Of a stretch of 45,953 nucleotides of DNA, positions 9,475 to 21,044 are shown in pieces. The position numbers and the translations under genes were made by a program. Every line of letters begins with the position of its first letter. Position 1 is the stretch's first letter. The DNA lies in contig BDGG01000003.1 in the NCBI GenBank assembly GCA_001949185.1, positions 1,165,419 through 1,211,371 of the forward strand, written 5' to 3'. The DNA is from Ramazzottius varieornatus. Lineage: Eukaryota; Tardigrada; Eutardigrada; Parachela; Ramazzottiidae. The notes below the pieces were generated by a model. That model was not told the DNA's origin and did no database searches. It was given only the letters and a program-made list of their open reading frames with translations.

Positions 9475-12400
9475 TGTACTTGGGTAAGTTCACTACAAAA
9501 AGACAAAACCTTGATATTCAATACTCAGAACTATTCCAGAATATTCAATTTGCTTATTCGGACTTTTTCGATATTTTAAATGTTTTCCTTCTCGGACAAA
9601 GGTTTGCACGCGATGGTGACTAGTTACCAGAAACAAAGTCCTGTCAAAGACTGGAGTATGCGTGTGCGAAACCTAACGTGCAGTCACGGAAGTTAATTTC
9701 GGGAGGGGAGAAAATCAATAACTAATGTAGAGTCACTAATGTCATCCACGACCGAACAAAGCTAAAGTTCCCCGCCGACAATTCGAATTTCCCCAGAATA
9801 GTCACCTGAAACCTATCACTTATCAAATACCCTCATCAAACGAGTATTCTGAACGCGTTCGCAATATCGGTGAAAAACAACGACGTGGAGCAACGCAAAT
9901 GACAAGAATTAGAGCTGTGTAAAAAGTCATCTAAATTTACCCACGGTAATAATCATCTGCTACCCAGTAACGACCAAGAGTATCCAACAGCTATTCCAGG
10001 AGAAACGTGCTTCATCAACTGCACCTGTCGCAACAACCCGTCAATCACGAAGGAACCTCGGCACCCTCAAATGCCACTTCATCGCTCTTCACGTCACATC
10101 ACAATCACCCTTTCCGGCGAACGCGGGTAAGGCTTCGTGCTTATTAAACAGTTTAGAACCACGAGCACCGCGACGACAGTAGTACGAACCGGCGACCTTG
10201 CTGAATACACATATTCAGCCCAGTCAAGTCAGTCAATATTTTGAAGGTCTGTTTGATCAAGACTAAACCGGTTGGGAAATCTAGTTTCTGTATGGTCAAT
10301 GATACAAGTGAAGATTTCATTTGTAGGTCCTTGAAAAGGTTGGAGAGGAGAGTCACAGGATTAGTGTTGTCTCATCAAGCAAACACTGGCATTCACCGCT
10401 GTCTACCACAAACCTATTCGTTGAAAGAACGACATCGACAACACTTGAAAGGGCGCCTCGGTTTTTCATCTACGTTAGGCGGGATTTCCTCACCTGTCAA
10501 AGCATCGACTGTAGCGGAAAGGCAGGAAACCAGTAGGGAGCTCCTCGGCGTTGCTTCAAAGGTTTGCATTAACAGGAACTGCAATTCAATGCCTGAAGGA
10601 AGCAAAACCAACGTCCAATTTCACTATCGGCAAACATCAATCAATAACTCTTCATCCACATAGTCAAGTGCGGCAAAAGCGCGGCGAAATTCGCTCAGTG
10701 CCGAAAGCTCTCAACTTTTGCAAAGGAGGAAGGCTGTCAAAGTAGCTCTACGGGAACAGAAATTTTAAGACTGTCGAATGTAGAACTAAACTGCTTTTAT
10801 AGCTGGCGAGAAAGTAATGACGAGCTCAAAGCTACACTGCGGAAGAGTACGATGAAGTACGCCGGCGATGTACGAACTTTATGCTGGCGCTAAACAGAAG
10901 CCTCTCACATTCCTCTTCGTCATTCCCTCCATGATTTAGCCATTCCCGCCTCCGCAGTTGTGGCAGAGTAGACCAACACGTACTTCGGCGCTCATTATCG
11001 ATTTGTAAGAACCACATCGAAATGTGTTTCCCACGGTGTGACGCCTTAGCAAGCTAGCACTGACTGAACTTTTACTCGGTATACGGTTTACGGACGTCAT
11101 TGCAGCGTGCCATGATTAAATTCTACCATCGTCATAGTCAGACGGGAGGAAAATGCTCAAGGCTTCCCTTTGATCATTTCATCCGTGACATCCAGGGAGA
11201 ATAAACTTCGCCGCGCCGCTATCAATTCTGTAATACATTATAATGGACACAAAAACTGGCAGGTTTAGCTCAGCTGCCTTTCGGCCAACCCATCAAATTA
11301 TTCAACCTGAGTTACCTAGTCTTCGCCGCAGGACTTGTGAATGTACCAAACAGACTATCCCGTGGAATGAAATCCCCGCGGAAAACACAAAGAGCTAATG
11401 CGTCACCTACGATGCATAGGTTAGTACCGATTCGTCGAGCGTAAAATTGCTTGAAATTTGATCAAAGATGAACCATAGACCGATTACCGCAGTGACATCA
11501 CAATACCCATTTCTCCACTTATTCTTAATCCACCACACCTACGAGTTGTTTCCTTCGGTTCTCACGAAGCGTAAACGGTCGCCTCACTACTGTTCACCGA
11601 CTGCGGTGGCATATATACAGTTCACCTTGGAAATTTTCCCCTAACTTTAGCGTAATGGCGATGATGGACTTAATTTGACGCTGACGCACTGAAAGCAGGA
11701 AACTTCTTGAAGATCCGGAAATTTAATAGTTCACCGTCGACGTCTATCTTACGGTATCTCCGCTACCACGGACCAGCAGCAAGTTACTGAAGGTCGCAGC
11801 GGCGGAAGATATTATCTTCAGTACGCAAGAGTATCACGATAACTCAGTTATCACGCAGCATCATACGCCAGCTTCCACCGTCATTCATCTTCACAAAATA
11901 AACCGATGACTGAATATAATTATAGAAAATAACTGCACAGATGGCAGATTGTGTCAAAGCTGTGTTAGACAACGGCGAAAGGTTGCTGTGGCTTCCTGAT
12001 TATTTACCCGCCCTGACTTCGTAATATTAAATCGGCCACACGTATACGTAATTGATCAACATTCAACAATAAACCTAACACGTGTACCGTTTACATTTCG
12101 GAAGTCTTTTCAACGCGCTCAAGCATCCCACCCCACGAAAACCGGACACCAAACCCTTATCTGGGACTTGGGCAAACTATACGCACAGGATCGTTCTCCC
12201 TAGTGGCGCAAGTTTTCATCGTTCTTGGCTGGAAGGGTGCGCCACTGAAGATGGCGATCCCAGCTCGCATTCCGCATTCAGTCATTTTTGTATTCGATCT
12301 ACAGTCCGCTCAGGCCAACTTGCTACCACTCATTGAATCGAGCCTGCCTTGAACTGACTAATATTTCAAGTCAAAAATGATTCTCCCGGGTGGTACATCC

Positions 12401-15268
12401 TGTTTAATACCTGCTGTAAAATCATTGGCGGGAAATCTGTTTCCAAACAGTCAGGATCGACAGTAATCTCGCTGGGGTGCAAAGTGGAAAACGCACCAAC
12501 TTTCTCAGTTTTCGGGTCCATTTTCGAAAAGTTGTTTTTCAGTTTTCCGTTAAAGTCCCGTGCTATTGTTGCTCTAGAACAAATAGAATAGAGACTGACC
12601 TACAGGGAATGTGGTCAGAAGCTTGAATCTGCCGTTCTGGAGAAGAGCTAGAATTGTTTCCCAAAGCGAGTTTTCTCGGCACAACGGTCGAATTCGGCGG
12701 ATTTAATTCCAGTGCCAAGGTTAGCTTAGAACGTTTTTGGTTTTCTTGTTTGTTTCCAACGGCTAGGATAGTTGTCTGTCTGTTTACATCAAATTAGGGA
12801 AGAAAAGTCAGACATGGAATTTTTTATACTGCCTTTCACTTGCCGCCGTATGTCTTCCCCACCGGAAGTCGTACTAATCAAGTTTTTCGAGCTGTTTTTT
12901 GGCACAATTAAGGGAATCATGGCTCAGTGGGAGAAGTCTGAAAATTTCTATGGAAAGTGCGGAAGAAAGAATGGTAAGGTAACAGCCCAAATTTTTCTTT
13001 GTCGAAATGCCATTAGGTAGCAAGTTGGCCTGAGTGGGGTGCATCTGGTGGTTTTCAGGTCGCGTTCGTTTACAGGAACCACAAAACGCACGAGAATTCG
13101 CTGCAACGCTGCCAGATTTCCATGTTGGTTCTACCCAATGTACCTCTCTGGAATCGGAGATCCGGAAACATCAGACAACAGATCAGATTCTGTCTTATAG
13201 ACAATGCATTTAGGTCTACCGCTGTTTCGGGTCTCATGTTTGCGAAAAACAAGACCACGGGACATGGTTCTATCCCAGTTCATTCAATCATTTGCGCCTC
13301 GGCTAATCTACACAATATATTGTTCCTTTAGCTTAGACCGGTCGTCACAAAGGGAGCTCACGTGCTGTGTCCGCAGGTTTGAATATTTTGCCTGCCCCGT
13401 TAATTTCTTCCGGCATTTCGTCGCGAGAGATCTGGCTTCCGCCTGCCGGCGTAACACGACCCTGACACATTAACACCCCACTGATCCGGCAATATTTTCA
13501 CAGCCAAATATTTCTCGTCTTCCAGATCTTTTACATCTCATCACAAAAGGGCGAAACAGGGCCAACAGACGTTTGAGATCACCTCATTGAAAACATCTTG
13601 CAAATGTCACTTTGTCTCCCTATTCGAATTTCGAAACAAATATTTGTCAACTGGTTGACAAGTCTACTCGTCGACCTCAGAAAAATTAGTGTGTTTATTT
13701 GGCTTTGCATAATTCCAAACGCTGTCCGCTAATTAAACTTAAATCTTTTCTTCGCTGTACTACCATTACACAAAATTACAGACAGAAAACGGTGTCAAAG
13801 GCTTCAAGTTTACCCATTGATCCAATTATTGCCGGTTGATATTACGTATGCCGGCATAGCGTTGATGGGGCTTCTCGACTATTATTAACCCTCACTTGCG
13901 TTTCTTGCCCGTGATTTGGCCATTTCGACAAAGCAAAATAAACGCTCTATTCAGGTTATGGAAGCACTGGAAGACACTATCGAATAGCCTCACTTGATCT
14001 AAATGACGCGAAAATCACATTGAAGGAATGTGCCGAGGTTTTAATCGACCGTCAAAATATCACGTTGTGTTTTCCTTGCAACTCTTTCTTCCCCGACCTC
14101 CTAAGGTTTCGCGGAAAGGCCAAATCATTAGCAAGAACAGCAGACTTTCAGGAGAAGGGCACTCGACAATATGTCCCAAGTTGCCGCAATGCATTAGCGC
14201 CTTGGCGGGAGACACGAGCGAGGTTCAATCCTCCGAGACGCAGTCTTCCCGAAAAAGCCCTTCTCAAACTTCTCTCCGTATCTGTCGAAGCCAGCAGAGC
14301 GTAATGCGCAAACTTGAAGCCTGATCCTAACGTAATCCGAAACAGTATTGGTATTAAGCCCGACAATCTGGTGAAAGACTGATAGAACCAAAAACAACCA
14401 TCAAGTTACGTTCGAGCATGAAGGCGAACTGATTGAAAAATGCCGAAGTCCATTATTAAGCGGGGCTCGAAGACGCCGTTAATCACCTCGAGCCCAATGG
14501 GCTTGTTCGCATCACCACTCATTCCCACCGTCGTGGGAACTCAAAACTCCATTTACGTTGTTGGCAGATATAATTTAGCGTAAACAAACCACTTCTTCAT
14601 CCGAAGAACGCAAGACAACATTGCTGCGAACCAGTGTTATTTTACTATGCAACTAAAATTATTAAGTCACGTGCTATTGTTAACTCTACGTGATCAGCTG
14701 AAGTAAAATCAATTATCGCTAACGAATTTCAATTGTTAAAATTAGAATTCGATTCCCTATTATGGATCAATCAATCAAGCGAACACCAACCCGCACAATT
14801 AAAACAGATTTTAAATATTACGATCGATTTCCTATTATAATGATTAAAATAACACTGCTGCGAACTTCTCCATCATCAGTCGCATACGACTATTTCCATA
14901 TGAGAATGCGTCCAAAGTTCTTTCTCTCGGAACTGGCCTTGTATGACATCAAGTTGTTCGGAATATTGAACTGCACCACAGGTTCATTTTGCCGCAGCAA
15001 TAAAACAGAACGAGTGGCTGAAAGATTTGAGGATACCACTCAAAAAAACACATGGATGTTGAGAGCCAGTCTTAACTGGAGCAACGCGCTCTGATTAGAG
15101 ACGCGCACTAGCGAGCACTTCAGGTGCAAGTCGTCTACGCACTATCGTTGTTTGATTACTTGATTAAGATAACTGCGCACGGCGCATTCAACCGATCCAC
15201 GCGATATTACTCAATGCACGGGAATTCGGGGCGTCCACATGCTCTCCCCTATCTCGCAAACCTGTAGT
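9475..15268. other. 5.8 kb without a recognisable gene
   Basis: This stretch lies upstream of the RGK gene and downstream of the OAF gene. Frames of up to 140 codons occur (10241-10663 on plus, 14762-15094 on plus), but none shows a conserved motif or sits in a plausible splice structure. Parts near 9475-10150 are presumably the RGK promoter and 5' untranslated region. I found no repeat with clean ends. Long-range regulatory DNA for the RGK gene, an unannotated non-coding RNA, or fast-evolving sequence are all possible. Confidence 0.4.
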
Positions 15269-15387
15269 TACTGTATGCTCTCCCGAAATTCACGTACGTC
15301 ACTGACTCTCAAATCATTGGGGTCTTACCGTCTAGTTTTACACTCTGAACGGAGTGACGTACGAGAATTTTGGGAGAGTATACAATA
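15269..15387 (+). mobile_element. 119-base TA-flanked MITE, copy 1
   Basis: The ends are an imperfect inverted repeat of about 38 bases: TACTGTATGCTCTCCCGAAA at the left and the complement of TATTGTATACTCTCCCAAAA at the right, each starting with the TA that Tc1/mariner-type elements duplicate. The inside includes GTCTAGTTTTACACTCTGAA. The same element occurs inverted at 17049-17166. There is no coding capacity, so it must be mobilised in trans. It lies about 470 bases beyond the OAF stop codon. Assignment to Tc1/mariner rests on the TA ends and size only. Confidence 0.8.
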
Positions 15388-15604
15388 GAACTTGATTCTG
15401 ACTTCAGATTCGGATTCCTCAGGGTCTGTTTGACATATGTTTCAGTCCCGTTTTACTTCGCCCTTGGCGTCCGAAAACTTTGAAATGCTCTCCTGAACAA
15501 TTTGGTCAAAATCCGTTTGGACGCATTCTCATATGGAGATACCCATATATCGCATTTGACTGTCAGGGCCGTGCCCAGCTGTCAATCCCGAGCCCGGCTC
15601 TGTG

Positions 15605-15654
15605 TATACAAGCGTGGCACGGCCCTGTCTATACAAGCGTGGCACGGCCCTGCT
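15605..15654 (+). repeat. Two tandem copies of a 25-base unit
   Basis: TATACAAGCGTGGCACGGCC followed by CTGTC repeats twice in direct succession, the second copy ending CTGCT. The complement of the GGCACGGCCC core also occurs just upstream at 15565-15575, so the array may belong to a small inverted structure. It lies in the 3' flank of the OAF gene. Confidence 0.8.
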
Positions 15655-15854
15655 GACGTCTGACTCACCGCTTGATAGGTCCGCAGTGACGTCAAACGCC
15701 GCCTGCAAACAATAAAATTCGGAATTTTCAAAATCGATTGATTGGTTTTCTAGCACCAGACATACTGCGCACAACTTTCCCAGCCACCTTTTTTCTTCCA
15801 TGTTGAAGCATTCCTGCACGTCGTCTCGTAGACTACGTGCCTCCTCTGATTGTG

Positions 15855-16832
15855 CTAGAGGAAACTCCACAGACACAAAAGGTTGCTTTCCACTCGGTAG
15901 ACAAACACTCGGCACTTCCGGCAGGCTTTGATGCCACACTTGAAGGGAACAGGTTGCCCTCCGTCCGTTGTCTGGGCATCGTTGGTGCAGTACCGAAGCC
16001 CACAGGGATACCAGACGATACAAACGGGCAACGAGCACAGACAAGGTTTTGGAGAAGAAGCTGTTTCGTTACATTGTGGGAGAAGTACAGGCTGGACGGA
16101 GAAACCAGGTGGGGAAATGTTGGAAGCAGGGAAAGAAGCGAACGTCTGCGATCCTCCGCAAATTTTCTGGATATGTGGTGCAGCGCGAGACAGTTCTTCG
16201 GTTGAAGCAAGACTGTCCATCGAGAAGGTTTCTAGAGGTCGGTTCTCTTCAGCATGACGGATGGCGCTTGGGTTTATTTGGCGAATTGTGCCAAGAACCT
16301 CCGCTGAGACGTGCTGGTTTTCTTCCAACGGCAAAACAAAACACAATTCCTGCAAAATTTCCCTCTGTAGCTTCCCCTATCAACTCACCCCGACTGGGCT
16401 CTGGAGGCTTAAACTTAAACTCACCTGCGCTTCTGTCTGGCCGAGATCGTCAATCGGAAGAATTTTCAAGTGGAATGTCTGCTTGGAAGCGAGGAAATCT
16501 GTCGCGTGATGGATGATCGTCCCGTCGTGCTGGATCAGGCTGAGCGTGGTCACGTTCTGTACCGTATCGATCTTGAACGTCTCCTGAAAGTACACACACA
16601 GGGTATTCGCATAAGAAGGCGGATTCCCTTGTACATTTTATTCGGGGTACCCTTCGAACAAGCCGAATGCCCACCTGTCACTGTCGGATCCGTACTACGT
16701 AATCGTACATACCTGCAACGCTTCGCCTCCTCCATCGGCGGCGTTGATTACCAGTATTCTCTCAGCCTGACCAACTGCTGTAACCAACCAGAAGAAGGAT
16801 GCGAGGGAGATGGGAACCAAGAAGACTGACAT
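15855..16832 (-). CDS. OAF: OAF homologue (out at first), secreted protein
   Basis: Three exons, all joined in phase 0: 16832-16713, 16583-16425 and 16349-15855, giving 257 residues (vertebrate OAF is about 270). It opens with a signal peptide (MSVFLVPISLASFFWLVTA). The middle exon carries the family's LIQHDGTIIHHATDF segment, like the phrase on resisting or promoting change in LRKPDGT...TADF of other OAF proteins. The last exon starts ELCFVLPLEENQ and has the Cys-rich end: PCLCSLPVCIVWYPCGLRYC, then YKCGI-type VPFKCGIKACRKC. Conservation of these cysteines makes the family assignment firm. OAF is a secreted glycoprotein named from Drosophila; its biochemical role is poorly known. The ATG at 16832 was chosen because it immediately precedes the hydrophobic core. 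Copies of one MITE flank the gene on both sides. Confidence 0.92.
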
Positions 16833-17009
16833 CTTTACAAGAAAAACCGATAAAATTAACTCCGAAAGAAGAAATCGATCAAGATTCCCGAAAATTATGA
16901 AATCAGTAATTGTCATGTCATGAGTCGCTTGCAGCGTATAGCATGACATCTCATACCCTGGGTCGGACGGCAGGAGGCTTGATTCAGTTGATTGGAACCC
17001 TTCACTAGT

Positions 17010-17017
17010 CACTACTG
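17010..17017 (+). repeat. Left 8-base target-site duplication CACTACTG
   Basis: CACTACTG immediately precedes the CAGCAGTGGACGG terminus and recurs exactly at 22574-22581 after the opposite terminus CCGTCCACCGCTG. A perfect 8-base duplication with CAG...CTG ends is the signature of hAT transposition. Confidence 0.85.
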
Positions 17018-17048
17018 CAGCAGTGGACGGGTGATTTATTCAGCCGAA

Positions 17049-17166
17049 TACTGTATACTCTCCCGAATTCACGTCCGTCACTCCATTCAGAGTGTAAAAC
17101 TAGACGGTTAGACCCCAATGGTTTGAGAGTCAGTGACGTACGTGAATTTCGGGAGAGCATACAGTA
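17049..17166 (-). mobile_element. 118-base TA-flanked MITE, copy 2, nested
   Basis: This is the same family as the copy at 15269-15387 but in the opposite orientation. It starts TACTGTATACTCTCCCGAAT and ends GGGAGAGCATACAGTA. The interior GTAAAACTAGACGGTTAGAC is the complement of the first copy's interior. It interrupts the hAT-type MITE 30 bases inside its left end, so it arrived later than that element. Confidence 0.85.
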
Positions 17167-17619
17167 TCGAAGACCACGGAACCGCCACCTACGACCTGTC
17201 AAGAACCAGTACAACGGGCAATCTATCTTCAGTGCGCGAGTTCCACCTCTAGTGAACAAAAGACATGGTGCTCGAACGACATTCAGAACTGTATTTTTCA
17301 TGTCAGGAATATTAAGGACTGTGCGCAAAATCAATCAACCGAACACATTTCGAACTCTCACATAATCTCTCAAATTTGACCGAATCAACTCCGCCCTAAA
17401 TTGACCTTCGTTGTGGTTTTGGTGACGGAAACGTGAGCATCTTGCTTTTCACGTGCGCAACTGCGATCATCCGTCACATTTCGTCATCTCACAGTTCGGA
17501 TTTTCCGTTTGCTGATTAGTAAACTGATCTTCTGCTAGCCTTTGCCACCCTCCGACATCCAGACTCTGCAGAACTTCCATCCATAAAAGAAAGCGGACTC
17601 ACCCCAACCGCTACCAAGA

Positions 17620-18370
17620 TGGTTACCGGAAAGACGGCGGCAGAAGAATGCGGCGATAGCTCGTCGGTTGTCAGCTCAGCTGACACGAACGTTTCGCTTC
17701 CGCGGGTTCATCACCGCATTGACAGCCGAGTTGACCGTAAGTATCGCTTTCTTTTATTTCGATCTTCCTGCTAACAAAGGTGGGAACCATGCTTGTTGAA
17801 GTAGATGTGGAACATACGTTAAACGGAGAGCAGAATGCGCCGGAAGTCCGCGCTGGAAACTTGGATAGCCAAGGTATCGTCAGCATCTGTTAGCAGTATC
17901 ACGAAGAGACGTCCAGCCTGTAAATTTGCTTGGTTACAGAACGTGTCGAAGGCAACAGCCCATCCACTGCTGCGCCGGAATACCGCGCTTCTGATCACAA
18001 AGCTAAACAAAGTAAGCGTTCGCTCTGCGAGCTTGACTGCCGATCGCAGAACCGTACTTTCAACGGGAAACCGTAAACAAAATTCTAAACAGTCTGTGTT
18101 TTTAGTACTCACGCAAGATGACCTGTACCGTGAAAGCGGGTTTTGCTCCAACTTCAAGACCAGCGACACGCGGAAGACCGCGCTCTTGAGGAAGCTTGTT
18201 TGATGAACGATCGAAGGAAGGAGGACGAAGCTGAGGCAGCTGGACGCCTCAACGAAGACCGCGTTTGGCTGGAGGAGCGTAACCGCGAGAACGAGTTGGC
18301 TGCGGCCAGTGATCGAGCTGAGAAGTTACTGTATCGCCGAGACTTTCAGCAACGATTCTATCGTTGTTAA
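17620..18370 (+). CDS. Putative Harbinger accessory protein with C-terminal coiled coil (tentative model)
   Basis: PIF/Harbinger elements usually encode a second, Myb/SANT-like protein beside the transposase. Here coding-like pieces run from an ATG at 17620 (MVTGKTAAEECGDSSSVV) through NGEQNAPEVRAGNLDSQ (about 17822-17874) and ERVEGNSPSTAAPEYRASDH (about 17941-18000). They end in a highly charged helix, LEEACLMNDRRKEDEAEAAG through LYRRDFQQRFYRC, with a stop at 18370. Donors GTAAGTATC and GTATCG and the acceptor TTGGTTACAG support the first joins. The last join into the coiled-coil frame is not in phase in my model, so either an exon is missed or the gene is broken. I see no clear Myb/SANT tryptophans. 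The function is inferred from position only. Confidence 0.35.
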
Positions 18371-19010
18371 GATGATGAGGGCACTCAGCCTGATAGATCC
18401 ACTTCACGTTACAGTCTTCGTGACGTGAAGTCTGATGTATCGTTCTTCACAGGTACACTTGGACCAGCGGGGTTGTACCTTCGTCGAACATTACAAAGAG
18501 TTTCGTTTACGTTTGTTTAGTTTCCTGTCACTTTTCGATGGTCTCACGCTGTAATCTCAGTAGTACACCATATCTTGCCTTCTTTCCGTTCTACTTCAAT
18601 TCGGCGTCTTTGAAGTGACTGCAGTTGTGTCTGAACGGTCTCCTGTCGATGTTTCCTTTAACGCCCTTTACTGAAAAGACCGCACTCTCTTGTTTCCAGC
18701 AATCAGCTAAAGTCATTCCGTTGGTGGATTCGATTGAACCTACATGCTTCGGACCTCCATAGCTCTAATGCAGAATAGAGGACTTGGAATAGAGAAACCA
18801 GCATGAGCCCCTCGAAGAACGGTGTCTTTTCTCCGACTTCCGGTTGCCGTTGTTTCAACCAATCAATATCGTTTTACGTCTAACTGAAAGCTCCTCCATT
18901 TATTCAGTTCTTCAGTTTCCACAGGTAGCTTGTTGTGCCTTCTGCCGAAAGCGGTTATATGTCCTGTTATATGTCCACATCCACCTAGCTTTTTCATCGA
19001 TTTGGATAAC

Positions 19011-20272
19011 ATGTGCGCGGAAGTCCAAGCGCTCCGGGTTCGTTTCGCTCGTCGCAAACGGAGGATCATTCGACTATTACGATGGCAGACGGACATGTTG
19101 CTGTATTGTCATGCTGCTCTCGAATACGAACGGTACTACGTGAGACAAGAGATCGATTTAGTGAATATGCCGAACGAAAAGATGCGACACCAGTTTCGGA
19201 TGGAGAAATATCAGGATTCCTACAGACTACGCGATGCCTTACAGCTACCGGAAATCGTCATCGGCGAAAACCGAGTCGTCGTCTCTAGAAGTCTCGCTTT
19301 AGCTGTGCTACTGAAGCGGCTGGCCTATCCAAATAGATGGGTCGACTGCATGGACCTTCTAGGCCGAGAAAGAACCCAGCTGTCGCGCATCTTCAACGCC
19401 ACAGTTTCTGCCATATACAGGAAGCACAGTCACCTGTTAGAAAACATGGATCAACCGTGGCTGACGACGGAACGCGTAGATCTCCATGCCAAAGCCATAC
19501 ATCGGGCCTGTGGGTATTATGGTAGGTCCTTTGTAATCCGTTCATACCAAGAAAAGCTCGGAAGTCCAGAGCATTTTTTTATTACAGATAACTGTTGGGG
19601 CTCCATCGACGGAACTGCCCGAGCGATTCGTCGTCCCAAAAGACATCAGAGGAAGCAATACAGCGGACACTCACGGAAGCACGTCATGAAGTTTCAAAGT
19701 ATATGCACTCCAGATGGTATAATCGCGAATATGTATGGTTCCTGTGCCGGTCGCCGTCATGACGGTTTCATGTTGGGAGAAAGCAACATGCGCGAGCGAC
19801 TGCGCCACCTCAGCGGAAAGTGGGGAAGGAAAATGTGTCTTTCGACGACAAGGGATACTCTCTCTGTGAAGAGATTCAAGTTCCCTACAAAGGCAGCCAC
19901 CTGACAGAAGAACAGAAAGTGTTCAACAAAACAATGTCGCAGATAAGAGTGACTGTGTTGTACGGTTTTATGGCAATAGCACGTGATTTTGCGTTCGCAA
20001 ATTATGAAAAAAATCAGAAAATATACTGGCAGCAGGTGGCTAAAACATGTTTAGTGACTGCCGTTCTGACTAACTGTATGACATGCATGTATGGCTTTCC
20101 TCTTGTCCGGAAACAATTTGGCGTCGATCTTCCGCCTCTTGAAATATACTTGGATTTCGTAGAAGAAATCCAAGTATATTTCTTGAAATATACTTGGATT
20201 TCGTTTTTTCGTTTCTCTTTATTTAAGCTTGGCCAGCGGCTTCCTACCACCGGGGATTATTTCTTTGCGTAG
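19011..20272 (+). pseudogene. PIF/Harbinger DDE transposase with a frameshift
   Basis: The reading frame from ATG 19011 encodes a Harbinger-type nuclease related to HARBI1. Landmarks are DNCWGSIDGT (first Asp, about 19585-19615), the basic RRPKRHQRKQYSGH, then GSCAGRRHDGFML (second Asp region, about 19740-19775). Near 19820 the frame must shift by one base to continue as NVSFDDKGYSLCEEIQVPYK and FNKTMSQIRVTVLYGF, ending at TAG 20272. Both frames carry family sequence on either side of the shift, and there is no room for an intron, so this looks like a true frameshift or a sequence error. The C-terminus PPLEIYLDF runs into a local duplication. The enzyme would cut and paste the element using the 51-base ends. 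Confidence 0.8.
20139..20203 (+). repeat. Inverted plus direct triplication of a 20-base unit
   Basis: TTGAAATATACTTGGATTTC occurs at 20139-20158, its complement GAAATCCAAGTATATTTC just after at about 20165-20182, and a second forward copy at 20183-20202. It lies at the C-terminal codons of the transposase, so the same words (EIYLDF, EIQVYF, KYTWIS) appear in its translation. It forms a tight hairpin with a six-base loop. Replication slippage on a nicked strand is a plausible origin. Confidence 0.85.
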
Positions 20273-20709
20273 TTAATTAGAACGACTCGCAGAGTCGTAA
20301 TAGGTTGAAAAAGAATCTGACTATCTTCCGCACGTTCTTTTTCTTCGGTCAGTCGGATTTCTTTCTCGATTTCCAGCTGTTTTTCTTCGAGCTCCTGTTC
20401 TTTCGCGAACTTCTCTTTCTGCTATTCGCGATCGTTTTTGCACTCTTCCATATCGATCTGTCTTTCGATTTTGTCTCGCATGGCCTCGACTTGACTAGCA
20501 GCGGTGTTGTATGTTTGGAGTAGATCCGCGGCGCAGATTCGGCGAGTGATCCTCGAAGGGAGGGCTGACGAACCAGCGTCATTCACTTTGATAAACATCT
20601 TGCCGAGAACAGAGCAGCACACTAAGGGCTGCGTCGGAAGTCCGCGCTTGAGACAAGAAAGTTTTGTCTCGAACTTGCTGTATCGTGAGAACGTTTCTGC
20701 GCGGATCAA
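20257..20709 (-). pseudogene. Coiled-coil protein in the Harbinger element, interrupted by a stop
   Basis: On the minus strand one frame reads from about 20709 through VNDAGSSALPSRITRRICAA and DKIERQIDMEECKNDRE, then meets TAG at 20421-20419. It continues in the same frame as QKEKFAKEQELEEKQLEIEK and ends LRVVLINYAKK with TAA at 20259-20257. The strongly helical Glu/Lys-rich sequence crosses the stop without changing character, so the stop looks like a nonsense mutation. The frame ends tail-to-tail with the transposase, overlapping it by about 16 bases. It may be the 3' part of the minus-strand gene that starts at 22067. Confidence 0.45.
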
Positions 20710-21044
20710 TCGTTTCGAACGAATCGCAGTAAACCGAATCCGTTCAGAAACACAGATTTTCCCTTAAATTAGGTGAAAACTGTTTTCATCAAAATATTTT
20801 ATAAAGTGAACATCGCTGGTCGACCTTCGGGAAACTGTTGTTCTTCTGCCGTTCCGTCTTTTGCCAGAGCTTTCCGATACGCTGTGGCTATCGCAGCTCT
20901 TTTGGCTGCTTTGCTGGTCTCTGTAATAGACGTAGCTCTGTTTCATCCGTTGCAGATATATGCTGTATCTCACTTTCGGAAAGGGTTACCTGTGGCTTCC
21001 GGTAAGAACTTAACCTTTCCTCTGACGCGTTGAGATAAGGACGG

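Noticed and set aside
10241-10663. 140-codon plus-strand frame in the gene-poor interval
   Set aside because: No recognisable domain, no convincing splice sites and ordinary length for chance in this composition.
14160-14260. tRNA-like B-box GGTTCAATCCTC
   Set aside because: No matching A-box, acceptor stem or anticodon arm could be drawn around it.
15529-16044. 171-codon minus-strand frame overlapping OAF
   Set aside because: It is a different frame across the OAF last exon; the OAF frame has all the conserved cysteines.
15968-16516. 182-codon plus-strand frame
   Set aside because: It is antisense to OAF exons and has no domain.
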